The notes: generated by a model not told the origin, from the sequence alone. DNA of 64,000 nucleotides from Xanthomonas maliensis (GCF_009192945.1 NZ_NSET01000004.1:124001-188000); one strand, 5' to 3'; positions 26,671-36,083 are shown, numbered from the stretch's first letter. Translations and numbers: made by a program.

Positions 26671-28016
26671 TCTAAGCCGTGGTGCACACTGCCTCGGATC
26701 AAAGGCGGTGACTGGCCGATCGCGGGCCTTTATATCGGTGGAGCGGGAGGCGCGTTGTTTGCCGCTATCGGCAAGCTGGTCGGTCGCGGAAGCGACCCCG
26801 TTCAGGGCAAGATTGGCCAGAACAACCCGAACGCGTCTCCAGCCGACACCATCGAGATGACCTCACCCAACAGCAATACCGGCATCAGCACGACCGCCGA
26901 CAACACCCTGCCGTATGTCCGTCCCGGATCGACCGTGAGCGTGGCAGGCAAGCCCGCTTTTACTGCACCGAAGGCGGGATCGCTCGTCCTTGGCGACGCC
27001 TCAACCTGGTTTTCCCAGCAGGTGGCGCGCTTGCCGGAGATGATCGATACCTTGCTGCCCAGTTCGAACAGGCCTACCAATTGCGCCAGCTGCTGCGCGC
27101 GGCCAGCGTGAATGGCCTGGTCGACAGCACGCTGAGTGGCGAGTTCCTTGAGGACTTCGTGCTGGCCTCGCGCGAGAGCATCCGCGCAACGTTCGCCAAC
27201 CAGTTCTCCGGCGACGCGCTGTACCGCAAGATGCTCGACGAGGTGCTCACCAAGGTCGACGCTACCATTGCCTCGGAAACCAGCTGCTTCATCGCTGGCA
27301 CCTCCGTGTGGACGGAAGCGGGCGAGATCGCGATCGAGTTAATCAAGGAAGGCGACAAGGTGCTCTCGCAGCCTGAGGAAGGCGGTGAATTGGCTTATCG
27401 GTCCGTGGTCAGGACGATCAAGCACAGCAACAAGGTGATCGTTGGGATCTTCTATGTGGACCCCAATAGGCCGCAGGCCACGATTCCCACCTTCGCGACT
27501 GAAGACCACCCTTTCTGGGTGGAAGGACGTGGATGGGTCGCCGCTGGCGCACTACGACCGGGCTATGAACTACAGGGTAGCGATGGCAGCAAACTCCGCG
27601 TAACGCTGGTCTCGCCCGTCTATCGGACCGAGACCCCAGATGTCGGTTGGTGCCCACGCACGGCAACTTCACAACTTGGCAATGACTTCGACTCCAATGG
27701 ACCTTCGTTGCGCCTGGTCAAGTCACGGACTTACCGACCTACTGAGAAGTTCATCGAGGGCCCAGTGCTGGGCGTGGACGTCTACAATCTTGAAGTGGAT
27801 GGGTTCCACACTTACTACGTCGGCAAGGCCGGCGTGTGGGTTCACAACGCCAACTGCAACTTCCGCCTGATGAACGAAGGCAGTGGTGTGCTGCCGCCCA
27901 AAGGCACCAAGGACCATACGACCGAAGCCGAGCTGAAATCGTAGCTGACCGATGGCCAGACCGGTTTTGCGTTGGTGCGCAGCGTGACGCAGACCCATGT
28001 CGACAAGCTGACGTAA
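26671..28016 (+). pseudogene. Decayed polymorphic-toxin gene with HINT domain (truncated, frameshifted, stop codon)
   Basis: Fragments of one coding region in two frames. In the first frame, from the edge of the palindromic repeat, GGDWPIAGLYIGGAGGALFAAI leads into a Gly/Pro/Thr linker (about 26701-27060). Around 27040-27070 homology-like sequence moves to another frame (FEQAYQLRQLLRAASVNGLVD onward), implying a frameshift. The second part carries a HINT-type self-cleavage domain: nucleophile region SETSCFIAGTSVWTEAG, TEDHPFWV (the TxxH block) and a closing DGFHTYYVGKAGVWVHNA with terminal His-Asn. This is the pretoxin-HINT signature of Rhs/PAAR-type toxins. The C-terminal toxin stops at TAG (27942-27944); the frame continues LTDGQTGFALVRSVTQ to TAA at 28016, suggesting CAG to TAG mutation. 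There is no start codon or export domain. Confidence 0.7.
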
Positions 28017-28181
28017 CACGCCCCTCTCTCCCGAAGGGATCATTGCTGCGGACACAGGCTGTCGCTGCGGGCGTCACCAGATCATCGTCGCAATCGACAG
28101 GATTGCGCTTGCGATGACGTTCGACAATGCCCGTCGCCGTCGGATGCATCGAACCCCTCAACCCAGTGGGCTGCTCGGAGT

Positions 28182-28571
28182 CTACTGACAGTGCTCGCCG
28201 GCGCTTGCCGCGTCGGGTTTGCAACGCTGACTCAAGCGGCCGACGGCCTCCTGTAGATCGCGAAAATGAAAGGGCTTTTGCAAGCCGTGGTGGCACCGAT
28301 AGCGCTCGGGAATCCCGGCCCGTGCGTATCCACTGACGAAGATGAAGGGAATGCCTCGCCGTTCCAATTCCTCGGCGACGGGAAACGATGGCGTTCCGCC
28401 CAGATTGATATCCAGCAACGCGAGGTCCAATCCGCCGGCCTCCACCACCGACATTGCCGCCGCTACCGTCGCCACCGTATCTGCGATCTCATAGCCCAGT
28501 TCCACCAGGCAGTCTTCGAGCAGCATGGCGACCAGCGACTCGTCTTCGACGATAAGCACGCGTGCGTTCAT
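28182..28571 (-). CDS. Response regulator (receiver only)
   Basis: A 129-residue receiver domain: VLIVEDESLVAMLLEDCL at the N-terminus (acidic pocket E9, D10), phosphoacceptor Asp54 in LALLDINLGG, switch residue in FIFVSGYA, and conserved Lys in LQKPFHF. There is no output domain. The ATG overlaps the stop of the upstream histidine kinase by four bases, so the two are translationally coupled and almost certainly cognate. Receiver-only partners of HWE kinases are common in alphaproteobacteria and xanthomonads. Confidence 0.88.
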   Translation of the reverse strand: MNARVLIVEDESLVAMLLEDCLVELGYEIADTVATVAAAMSVVEAGGLDLALLDINLGGTPSFPVAEELERRGIPFIFVSGYARAGIPERYRCHHGLQKPFHFRDLQEAVGRLSQRCKPDAASAGEHCQ

Positions 28572-29644
28572 GGCAGCGCCGGCTCGGGCAGCGTGGGAAA
28601 CGGCATGCAGACGCGGAAGACCACCCCCGTTGGCTCAAACAGCAACTCCACCGTGCCGTCGAGATCGTGCTTCAGCCCCCGCTCGAGCAGGCGGCTTCCG
28701 AAGCCACGCCGTTGCGGCGGAGTTACCGGCGGTCCGTCGCGCTCCTGCCACACCAGCAGGAGCATGTCCTTTCCATCGCGCGTCGTACGCTCCCACGACA
28801 ACTGCACCCGTCCCTGCGGCGAGGACAGCGCGCCATACTTGACTGCATTGGTGCAAAGCTCATGCAGTGCCATCGACAAGGCCAATGCACGCCGCGGATC
28901 CAGCTGGCAGGCGTCGCCCTGTAGCAGCCACTGTTCGCCGTCGCCAGCCCCGTACAGCGCCGCGGCATCGCCGGCTAGCTCCACGATGTCGGCGCTGACC
29001 CAGTTCTGCCGCGTCAGGATGTCATGCGCCCTGGACAACGCAAGCAATCGCGCATCGATCTTTTCCCGCGCATCGTTGACATCGGCAGCGTTGTTGAAGG
29101 ATTGCCGCGCCAGCGACTGCACCATCACCAGCGAGTTCTTGACCCGATGGTTCAACTCGTTGATCAGCAATTGCAGATGCTGCTCGTGTTGCTTGCGCTC
29201 GGTAATGTCGCGGGTGGCGCCAGCGATCGCCTCGACCTCGCCGTCCGGCCCGAACACCGGCGTAAAGATATAGTCGTAGATGCGCAGCCCTTTGCTGACA
29301 TGCGGAAACGGCACCTCGCCACGCAACGGCTGCCGTGTCGCGATCACCTGTTCGATCTCGGCGTCGTGCATGGCCGCATGCCACGGTTCATAGCCCAGCT
29401 CCAGGCAGGTCTTGCCGCTCGCCTCCTCCCAGCGCATCCCCCACATCGACAGCAGCGCCTCATTGGCATAGATAAAGCGATGCTGGGTGTCGAACACATA
29501 CAACAGATCGGGAGTTGCTTGCAGCAACGCCTTGTAGATGCGCGATTTGGTAGCGTCGTCCTGCTCGGCGATCACGTCGTTCAGATCCTTGATTTGCGAT
29601 GCACGGTAAAGCCAGGGACGTGAATGCACGATCATCCCGGCCAC
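28568..29644 (-). CDS. PAS-domain HWE-family sensor histidine kinase
   Basis: A 358-residue cytoplasmic sensor kinase with no obvious transmembrane segment. A PAS domain spans about 37-150 (LLQATPDLLYVFDTQHRFIYA, DYIFTPVFGPDGEVEAIAG, ending RDITERKQ). The dimerisation/phosphoacceptor region is LLINELNHRVKNSLVMVQSL with His166 in the HRVKN signature of HWE kinases. The ATP-binding part has ALHELCTNAVKYGAL and the WxE motif VWQERDGPPV that names the family. The PAS domain could bind flavin, heme or a ligand, but no LOV-type cysteine motif is visible. The start is GTG at 29644 or ATG at 29635, and neither has a strong site. Coupled to the receiver gene downstream. Confidence 0.88.
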   Translation of the reverse strand: MAGMIVHSRPWLYRASQIKDLNDVIAEQDDATKSRIYKALLQATPDLLYVFDTQHRFIYANEALLSMWGMRWEEASGKTCLELGYEPWHAAMHDAEIEQVIATRQPLRGEVPFPHVSKGLRIYDYIFTPVFGPDGEVEAIAGATRDITERKQHEQHLQLLINELNHRVKNSLVMVQSLARQSFNNAADVNDAREKIDARLLALSRAHDILTRQNWVSADIVELAGDAAALYGAGDGEQWLLQGDACQLDPRRALALSMALHELCTNAVKYGALSSPQGRVQLSWERTTRDGKDMLLLVWQERDGPPVTPPQRRGFGSRLLERGLKHDLDGTVELLFEPTGVVFRVCMPFPTLPEPALP

Positions 29645-29956
29645 CCGACGAGCTCGACGTGCGCCAGCGGCCGGAAATCAGCATCGGCTAGCGGTCAGGA
29701 CAGGCGAACCGAGCCACGCATGGGCTCGTCGGGATCACTCAGGCCAGGGCGGCGGCGGCCAGCAGGACGCATTCGGCACCGACGAGGGCAACGGTGTCGA
29801 CACATACCAGCGGTCCGTCCGGTCGCAATCACATCACCAGGAACGTCGTCGTGGCCGAGCACCCGGTGAGATCGCAGGACGCGCAAAAGCACGCACTTGC
29901 GCATCGTTGCGGAGCGAAAGTCCGGGCGGGGAATTGGCGCAACGCCTTGCTGTAGA
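29645..29956. other. Intergenic region between kinase gene and tRNA-Lys
   Basis: About 312 bases; no supportable gene on either strand. It contains the likely promoter of the minus-strand kinase and the DNA immediately downstream of the minus-strand tRNA. No attachment-site duplication of the tRNA end was noticed. Confidence 0.45.
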
Positions 29957-30032
29957 TGGTGGGCCGTGATGGATTCGAACCATCGACCAAAAGATTAAAA
30001 GTCTTCTGCTCTACCGACTGAGCTAACGGCCC
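29957..30032 (-). tRNA. tRNA-Lys (anticodon UUU)
   Basis: On the minus strand the 76-base molecule starts GGGCCGTTAGCTCAG and ends with an encoded CCA. Acceptor arms GGGCCGT/ACGGCCC pair, the D-loop reads AGTCGGTAGA, the anticodon loop is CTTTTAA (anticodon TTT), and the T-arm has GGTTCGAATCC. All four cloverleaf arms form. It lies downstream of queC; in E. coli a lysine tRNA likewise follows the tol-pal cluster. Confidence 0.97.
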
Positions 30033-30078
30033 ACAGGCCCGGCAGACGCCGGGGTGCGCATTCTACCCTACCCGGGCG

Positions 30079-30753
30079 TCAAGGCGAAATCGCGTAGCGG
30101 GTGGGATCGGCTACGCCCGCGTCGGCGAAACCGGCGGCGCGCAGCCGACAGGCGTCGCAGTGTCCGCAGGCGCGTCCATCGGCATCTGCGCGATAGCACG
30201 ACACGGTCAGGCCGAAGTCCACGCCCAAACGCAGCCCTTCGCGCACGATGTCCGCCTTGCTGAGGAATTGCAGCGGCGCATGCACGCGCAACCCGGCGCC
30301 TTCCACACCCGCCTTGGTAGCCAGATTGGCCAGTGTCTCGAAGGCGCTGATGAACTCCGGCCGGCAGTCCGGGTAGCCGGAATAATCGACCGCATTGACG
30401 CCGCAGAACAGGTCGGCGGCGCCGATTACCTCGGCCCAGCCCAAGGCCAGCGACAGCATAATGGTGTTGCGTGCGGGCACATACGTGACCGGGATGCCCT
30501 CACCACCGGCGTCCGGCACGTCGATATCGTCGGTCAGCGCCGATCCCCCGATGCTACGCAGATCCACATCGACCACCTTGTGCGCGACCACCCCTTGCGC
30601 CGCTGCGACCCGCGCGGCGGCAGCCAATTCGGAGGTATGGCGCTGGCCATAGCGCACGCTCAAGGCATGCACGGCGAAGCCCTGCTCCTGCGCAAGCGCG
30701 ACGACGGCGGCGGAATCCATGCCACCGGACAACAGGACAACGGCGTTCTTCAT
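30079..30753 (-). CDS. queC: 7-cyano-7-deazaguanine synthase QueC
   Basis: A 224-residue enzyme that converts 7-carboxy-7-deazaguanine to preQ0 using ATP and ammonia in queuosine biosynthesis. The PP-loop is [17 protein letters not shown] near the N-terminus. [14 protein letters not shown] and [17 protein letters not shown] are hallmark segments, and the zinc-binding cysteines are in [21 protein letters not shown]. Length is standard. It follows queE on the same strand after 80 bases, so the two consecutive steps are encoded together. Confidence 0.97.
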   Translation of the reverse strand: MKNAVVLLSGGMDSAAVVALAQEQGFAVHALSVRYGQRHTSELAAAARVAAAQGVVAHKVVDVDLRSIGGSALTDDIDVPDAGGEGIPVTYVPARNTIMLSLALGWAEVIGAADLFCGVNAVDYSGYPDCRPEFISAFETLANLATKAGVEGAGLRVHAPLQFLSKADIVREGLRLGVDFGLTVSCYRADADGRACGHCDACRLRAAGFADAGVADPTRYAISP

Positions 30754-30833
30754 GAGCGATCGGACATCACGATGGAATCGGAAAGGCTAGCAGGTAGGCG
30801 CGATGCAGCGGCGCGGCGGCGGGCACGCCTGCA

Positions 30834-31517
30834 TCAGCGGCCGGGCTCGTCGTTCCACAGCAGCTTGTGCAACTGCATCTGGAAGCGCACGGGCAGGCGA
30901 TCGGCGACGATCCAGTCGGCCAATTCGCGCGCGGACACTTCGCTCTTGCTGGGCGAGAACCAGACGGTGCAGCGACGATCCAATCCGTGCTCGGCAACCA
31001 CCGCGCGCGACCAGTCATAGTCGGCACGGCTGCAGATGACGAACTTGATCTGGTCGTGCGGATTCAGCAGCGTCAGGTTTTCCCAGCGATTGCGGTGGAC
31101 TTCGCCGGACGCGGGCGTCTTGATGTCCACGACCCGCGACACCCGCGCATCCACTGCCGCGACATCCAGCGCCCCGGACGTCTCCAGCGATACCTCCAGG
31201 CCGGCATCGCAGAGCTGTTCCAGCAGGGCCAGGCAGCGCTTTTGCGCCAGCGGCTCGCCACCGGTCACACAGACATGGCGCACGCCATGCCCCATCACCT
31301 CGGCCACGATCGCATCGATATCGCGCCACTGGCCGCCGTGAAAGGCGTAGGCGGTATCGCAATACTGGCAGCGCAGCGGGCAACCGGTCAGACGGACGAA
31401 CACGGTCGGCCAGCCAGCCGTCTCCGCTTCACCTTGCAGGGACAGGAAGATCTCGGTGATCTTCAGTCGCGGCAAAGGCGATTGGACGATCTCGCTGGGG
31501 ACGGCGGCGGCATTCAT
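30834..31517 (-). CDS. queE: 7-carboxy-7-deazaguanine synthase QueE
   Basis: A 227-residue radical-SAM enzyme that rearranges CPH4 to 7-carboxy-7-deazaguanine. The N-terminal LKITEIFLSLQGEAETAGWP is followed by the CxxxCxxC motif as CPLRCQYC and then DTAYAF; CVTGGEPLAQ is the GGE motif. ATG at 31517 (MNAAAVPSEIV) is chosen because 11 further upstream residues have no homology and run toward cpoB. It lies 44 bases after cpoB and upstream of queC, an arrangement common in gammaproteobacteria after the tol-pal operon. Confidence 0.95.
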   Translation of the reverse strand: MNAAAVPSEIVQSPLPRLKITEIFLSLQGEAETAGWPTVFVRLTGCPLRCQYCDTAYAFHGGQWRDIDAIVAEVMGHGVRHVCVTGGEPLAQKRCLALLEQLCDAGLEVSLETSGALDVAAVDARVSRVVDIKTPASGEVHRNRWENLTLLNPHDQIKFVICSRADYDWSRAVVAEHGLDRRCTVWFSPSKSEVSARELADWIVADRLPVRFQMQLHKLLWNDEPGR

Positions 31518-31561
31518 AGGAGTTCCGGGGCGTCGTCGCGACCACGGCAACGCAGGTTCGC

Positions 31562-32380
31562 TCAGCGCGTTTGCTGACCGAGACGGATGGACTGCAGGCG
31601 TTCCTGAGCGACGCGTGCGGCGTCCGAGCCCGGATACTGCGCCTGCACTTGCTGCAGCGTCTGCTGCGCTTCGCTGTTCTTGCCCTCGCCGTACTGCGCC
31701 AGGCCAAGCTTCAGCAGGCCGCCAGCAGCCTTGTCGTGGGTCGGATAGCGGCTGATGAGATCGCGAAATTGCGCCTCAGCCAGCGGGAAATTGCGTGTGG
31801 CGTAGTAGCTTTCGCCCAACCAATACAGTGCGTTGGGGGTGTAGACGCCATTGGGATAGAGCTCGAGAAAGCTCTGGAACAACTGCGAGGCATCGTCGTA
31901 CTTGCCGTTCTTCAACGCGTCAAAAGCCACGTTGTAGGCGGTACGTTCGTCGTTGCCGACAGCCAGTGTGCCGGCATCGCCATGGACAGAAGGCGGCTTC
32001 TCGGAAGTTGCCGCCGACGAGGGCCGCGCGGCAGGTGCCGGGGCCGGAGTCGCGCTGCCGTTGGCAGGAGGCAGAGACGGCATTGCGCCACCCGCTCCTT
32101 CCAGACGGTTCAAACGCCCGTCCAGGTCCAGATACTGGTCCTTGACTTGCTGCTTGAGCTGTTCGTTGTCGTGCTGCAACTGTTCCACCGTCGAACGCAG
32201 CGACTGCAGGTCAGAACGCGCCTGCTGCAGCTGGTTGAGCAAATCGGTGTTGGCCTGCGTATTGGCCTGTTGCTGCTCGAGGACGGCAACGCGGTCGGCA
32301 AGACTCTGCCGCTGCGCAAACGCCGGCGCGGCGGCCACCAGGGCCGCCGCGACGAACAGGGATGTCGCCCAAAAGCGCAT
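31562..32380 (-). CDS. cpoB: Tol-Pal cell-division coordinator CpoB (YbgF)
   Basis: A 272-residue periplasmic protein: signal peptide MRFWATSLFVAAALVAAAPAFA, a coiled-coil trimerisation segment (RVAVLEQQQANTQANTDLLNQ, ending in DLDGRLNRLEG), a Pro/Ala linker, and C-terminal TPR repeats (AYNVAFDALKNGKYDDASQLF, YWLGESYYATRNFPLAEAQF, LKLGLAQYGEGKNSEAQQTL). CpoB binds TolA and links outer-membrane constriction to peptidoglycan synthesis at division. It lies six bases after pal. Confidence 0.95.
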   Translation of the reverse strand: MRFWATSLFVAAALVAAAPAFAQRQSLADRVAVLEQQQANTQANTDLLNQLQQARSDLQSLRSTVEQLQHDNEQLKQQVKDQYLDLDGRLNRLEGAGGAMPSLPPANGSATPAPAPAARPSSAATSEKPPSVHGDAGTLAVGNDERTAYNVAFDALKNGKYDDASQLFQSFLELYPNGVYTPNALYWLGESYYATRNFPLAEAQFRDLISRYPTHDKAAGGLLKLGLAQYGEGKNSEAQQTLQQVQAQYPGSDAARVAQERLQSIRLGQQTR

Positions 32381-32386
32381 CGCTTC

Positions 32387-32905
32387 TTACTGCGCCGTGT
32401 AGACGATCTCGACGCGACGGTTCTGCGACCAGCAGCTTTCGTTGCTCTCGGTGCAGACCGGACGCTCTTCGCCGTAGCTGACAACGGTCAGCTGGCTGGC
32501 GGCACCACCGGCAGCCTGCAGCGCGGACGACACGGCATTGCCGCGACGCTCGCCCAGGCCCATGTTGTACTCGCGCGAACCGCGCTCGTCGGTGTTGCCT
32601 TGCAGGGTGATGCGCGAGGACGGACGGTCACGCAGGTACTTGGCGTGGCAGGCCATGATCGCCTGGAACTCAGGCTTCACGGCGTCCTGATCCAGATCGA
32701 AGTAGACGACGCGCTGGCGCAGGCAGGCATCGGTATCCAGGTCGCCCGGGCCGTACAGGCCGGAGGTGGCCGGACCGGTCGGGGCGGTGGAACCGCTGGT
32801 GGTGTCGGTCGCAGGAGGCGGAGTTTCCTTCACCTTCTTCGAGCAACCAGCGAGCACGGCGACGGACAGCAGGGAGACAAGCAAGACGCGGGTGGACTTG
32901 TTCAT
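32387..32905 (-). CDS. pal: Peptidoglycan-associated lipoprotein Pal
   Basis: A 172-residue outer-membrane lipoprotein. The signal peptide MNKSTRVLLVSLLSVAVLAG is followed by lipobox LAGC (Cys21). A Thr/Pro linker precedes the OmpA-like domain with VYFDLDQDAVKPEF and the peptidoglycan-binding NTDERGSREYNMGLGERRGN. The C-terminal SYGEERPVCTESNESCWSQNRR is standard for Pal. It anchors the outer membrane to the wall and to TolB. The order tolB-pal-cpoB is conserved. Confidence 0.97.
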   Translation of the reverse strand: MNKSTRVLLVSLLSVAVLAGCSKKVKETPPPATDTTSGSTAPTGPATSGLYGPGDLDTDACLRQRVVYFDLDQDAVKPEFQAIMACHAKYLRDRPSSRITLQGNTDERGSREYNMGLGERRGNAVSSALQAAGGAASQLTVVSYGEERPVCTESNESCWSQNRRVEIVYTAQ

Positions 32906-32963
32906 GGGATACCTATGGTGGCTCCTGGGCCAATGAGGGGTGTAACGCAGCGAAATATTAACA

Positions 32964-34283
32964 TTAATGCGCGGTTCGGTAAGGCCCCCAAGCGGGTTCT
33001 CTTACATCCCCATCGGCCAGGACCAACCGTTGGCGGACCCGAGCGTCGGCGGAGACGGCATACAGCACACCGCGCCCCCCCTCACGTGCAGCGTACAGCA
33101 CCATGCTGGCATTGGGTGCAAAGCTGGGCGACTCGTCCAACGATCCGGGGGACAAGGTGCTCCAGCTCGGCGAACCGAGGCTGCGATCCATCATCGCGAT
33201 CCGGTAGGTATTGCCGCTGCCCTGCGCCACCGCGATCTTCTTACCGTCGAACGACACACTCGCGGTGGCGTTGTAGTTGCCCTGGAAGGTCACGCGATTG
33301 GCGCTGCCACCGCTGGCCGCCACCTGGTAGATCTGCGGACGACCGCCACGATCGGAGGTGAAGTAGATGCTGCCGCCATCCGGAGCCCAGGTCGGCTCGG
33401 TGTCGATACCGAAGTGATTGGTCAGCTGGGTCAGCTGCTTGCTGCCCAGGTCCATCACATAGATCTCCGGGTTGCCGCTGCGCGACAGCGCCAGCGCCAG
33501 GCGGCGACCATCGGGCGAGAACGACGGCGCGCCGTTGATGCCACGGAAGCTGGACACCAGCTCGCGCGCGCCGGTCGCGATGTCCTGGATATAGATCGAC
33601 GAATTGCCGCGCTCAAAGCTCACGTAGGCCAGCTTCTTGCCGTCCGGACTCCAGTTCGGCGACAGCAGCGGTTCGGCCGAGCGCACGATGGTTTGCGGGT
33701 TGTAGCCGTCCGAATCGGCAACCATCAGCGCATAGCGCATCGCGCCGCCGCTGCCGCTGGCGGTCACGTAGGCGATGCGGGTCCAGAAGGCGCCACGCAC
33801 GCCGGTGATCTTTTCGTAGATCGCGTCGGCCATCTGGTGGGCGACGTCGCGCATGGCGTTGGCACGCGCGGTCATCGCCAGACCGAGCAGGCGCTCGCCC
33901 TTGGCGACGTCGAACAGTTCGTACTCGACGCGGTATGCACCCTCGCCGGCATCCATCACCCGGCCGACGACGATGTAGTTCTGCTTGAGCGCGCGCCAGG
34001 TCTGGAACTGGATATCGGTACCGCGGGTCGGCTTCTCGACGATCTGCGCAGCCGGCAAGGTACGGAACTGCCCGGAGCGATCGAGGTCGGCGCCCACCAC
34101 GGCCGACACATCGGTTTGCGGGGCGCTGCCCGAGCCCTGGTAGGGCATCGGCACAACGGTGATCGGCGTGGCCGAAGCGCTGCCGCCGACGATATCGATA
34201 GTGAGACCCTGCTGCTGCGCGAGTGCGCTCAGCGGCAACAACAGGGCGGTCAAGGCGGCTAGCCAACGCAGCGATTTCTTCAT
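32964..34283 (-). CDS. tolB: Tol-Pal system protein TolB
   Basis: A 439-residue periplasmic protein. The signal peptide is MKKSLRWLAALTALLLPLSALA, then an N-terminal domain with VVPMPYQGSG and a six-bladed beta-propeller with repeats such as SPNWSPDGKKLAYVSFE, APSFSPDGRRLALALSRSG and EPTWAPDGGSIYFTSDRGG. TolB shuttles between TolA and Pal. ATG at 34283 is chosen for the signal peptide; the frame is open 105 bases farther upstream without homology. Confidence 0.97.
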   Translation of the reverse strand: MKKSLRWLAALTALLLPLSALAQQQGLTIDIVGGSASATPITVVPMPYQGSGSAPQTDVSAVVGADLDRSGQFRTLPAAQIVEKPTRGTDIQFQTWRALKQNYIVVGRVMDAGEGAYRVEYELFDVAKGERLLGLAMTARANAMRDVAHQMADAIYEKITGVRGAFWTRIAYVTASGSGGAMRYALMVADSDGYNPQTIVRSAEPLLSPNWSPDGKKLAYVSFERGNSSIYIQDIATGARELVSSFRGINGAPSFSPDGRRLALALSRSGNPEIYVMDLGSKQLTQLTNHFGIDTEPTWAPDGGSIYFTSDRGGRPQIYQVAASGGSANRVTFQGNYNATASVSFDGKKIAVAQGSGNTYRIAMMDRSLGSPSWSTLSPGSLDESPSFAPNASMVLYAAREGGRGVLYAVSADARVRQRLVLADGDVREPAWGPYRTAH

Positions 34284-34488
34284 GGACGGCTCGGATCGGG
34301 CGGGAAAGTGGGCAAGGGATACCAATCGACGAGTGAACATACTCGCAATCGTGAACGAGACAACGTGAAAATGAAGCGAGCGCAGCACCGCACTCTCGAC
34401 AAGCGGCGTGGCGTGCGTGTCACACCGGGCTCGAAGACGGCATCGGTACTGCGCCGCGGCGCCCGAGTGGGCTGCCGGCAGGCACGCA

Positions 34489-35532
34489 TCACTGATCCTG
34501 GGCAGTGAACACGAACGTCAGGTTGCGCTGGAACACCGCCTCGAAGCCACGGTATGGCAGCGGCTGGGCACTGAGGACGGCCGCTTCGATCGAGCGCTGG
34601 CCGGCCTCGTCGTATGGGCAACCCGGCGCCACCTTGGCTTCCATGACGCTGCCGCCCGGCAGCTGGCGGATGTTGATCGTGCACTTCTGGCCGATCGGCA
34701 CCGACGGCGGACGCACCCACTGCGCCAGCACCTTTTGCTGGATCGCGGCGGCATACTTGGCCGATAGATCGGTATTCGTGCCCCCCTGCCCCGCGGTCGG
34801 CTGCGCGCTGCTGGCCGCGGCCGCCGAGGCCTGCTGAGCGCGCGCGGCAGCCAGCTGACGCAATTTCTGCTCGGCCAGCTTGGCGTCCTTGTCGGCCTGC
34901 TCGCGCTGGCGACGGATCTCGGCGATCTTCTTTTCGCGCTCGGCCTGCTCGGCCTGCTGCTGCGCGGCGGCCGCCTGCTTCTTCTTGGCGTCTTCCTCTT
35001 CCTGCTGCTTGGCCAGGCGCAGTTTCTGCTCGGCCTCTTCCTGCCGTTTGCGCTCGGTGAGATCGATCTGTTCCTGCCGCCGCTTGGCTTCCTGCTCCTG
35101 CTTGGCCTTCTCGGCCGACACCGCCAACGCGTCGACCTGATCCTGGTCGACCTTGTCCGGCTGCGCCACGCGCTCCTGCGCCTGCGACTGCTGCGGCGTC
35201 GGTGCGTCTTGCGGTCGCGGTTCGGGGATCGGCTGCGGTGGCGGCACGGTGTCTTCCGGCGCTGGCTCGGGCAGCGGCGCCGGTGGCGGCGGTTGACTGA
35301 CCGGCGTGGCCTTCAGGGCCTGCTGTGCAACCCGCGCCTCGGCGGCGGAGACGTCCAGGGATGCCTCCATGCTCGGATCGCCGGCAGCCGGCTCGACCGA
35401 GCGTTTCGGCGACCACAGCCAGCCGGCGATGAAGACCAGCGCGACCAGCACGTGCACGACCAGGGCGAGCAAGACCGGGCGGAACCAGCCCTCGTCCTGC
35501 GCCCGCTGCGAGGGAAGCGTATCAGCGTGCAT
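34489..35532 (-). CDS. tolA: Energy-transducing protein TolA
   Basis: A 347-residue protein anchored by one N-terminal helix (PVLLALVVHVLVALVFIAGW), followed by a Pro-rich linker and a long charged coiled coil (AKQEQEAKRRQEQIDLTERK through the KKKQAAAAQQQAEQAEREKK region). The C-terminal TolA domain has YAAAIQQKVLAQWVRPPSVP and KCTINIRQLPGGSVMEAKVA, ending FQRNLTFVFTAQDQ. It spans the periplasm and connects the TolQR motor to TolB/Pal. The start overlaps the tolR end by 11 bases. A 205-base gap separates it from tolB, so tolB may also have its own promoter. Confidence 0.95.
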   Translation of the reverse strand: MHADTLPSQRAQDEGWFRPVLLALVVHVLVALVFIAGWLWSPKRSVEPAAGDPSMEASLDVSAAEARVAQQALKATPVSQPPPPAPLPEPAPEDTVPPPQPIPEPRPQDAPTPQQSQAQERVAQPDKVDQDQVDALAVSAEKAKQEQEAKRRQEQIDLTERKRQEEAEQKLRLAKQQEEEDAKKKQAAAAQQQAEQAEREKKIAEIRRQREQADKDAKLAEQKLRQLAAARAQQASAAAASSAQPTAGQGGTNTDLSAKYAAAIQQKVLAQWVRPPSVPIGQKCTINIRQLPGGSVMEAKVAPGCPYDEAGQRSIEAAVLSAQPLPYRGFEAVFQRNLTFVFTAQDQ

Positions 35533-35971
35533 TGCTGCTTGCGGTACCGCCGGAGTCGGAAATCAGGCCAACCTTTTCGACCTTGGCCTGCTTGAGCGCA
35601 TCGATGGCGTCCATGATCTTCTGGTAGGGCGCGGCGCGGTCGCCGGCCACCACCACGCGCGCATCCTTGTCCTGCGCGACGATCGCCGACAGCTGCGCCT
35701 GCAGGGTCGGCACGTCCATCGCCTGCGGCTTGCCCTTGGGCAGCTGCAGCGCCAGCGCGCCATCGGCGGCCACCACCACCACGATCGGGTCTTGCTTGCT
35801 CTCCAGCGCCTTGGCGCGCGAGCTGGGCAGCGTGACATCGGTGCTGAGGGTCAGCAGCGGCGCGGTGACCATGAAGATGATCAACAAGACCAGCATCACG
35901 TCGATATACGGCACGACGTTGATGTCGGATTTGAGTTTGCGCTTCTTGCGGCGGGAAATACCGGAGATCAT
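35522..35971 (-). CDS. tolR: Tol-Pal system protein TolR
   Basis: A 149-residue inner-membrane protein of the ExbD/TolR family: a basic cytoplasmic start (ISRRKKRKLKSDINVVPYID), one transmembrane helix (VMLVLLIIFMVTAPLL) with the essential Asp of the proton pathway in YIDVMLVLL, and a periplasmic domain (VVVAADGALALQLPKG, VVVAGDRAAPYQKIMDAID). It forms the proton-driven motor with TolQ. Confidence 0.97.
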   Translation of the reverse strand: MISGISRRKKRKLKSDINVVPYIDVMLVLLIIFMVTAPLLTLSTDVTLPSSRAKALESKQDPIVVVVAADGALALQLPKGKPQAMDVPTLQAQLSAIVAQDKDARVVVAGDRAAPYQKIMDAIDALKQAKVEKVGLISDSGGTASSNAR

Positions 35972-36083
35972 CGCGGAACGTTCCAGTTGGATCCCCGCAC
36001 CTGCCGGTGCGGGCTGTTGCGAGCCAGGCGGCGATCGGCAGATCCGTGGATCTGCCGAGGCGCGCCGTGACGACGGATGCCGC

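Noticed and set aside
29957-30032. tRNA-Lys considered as an integration site for a mobile element
   Set aside because: No integrase gene and no duplicated tRNA 3' end was found in the adjacent DNA; neighbours are conserved core genes.
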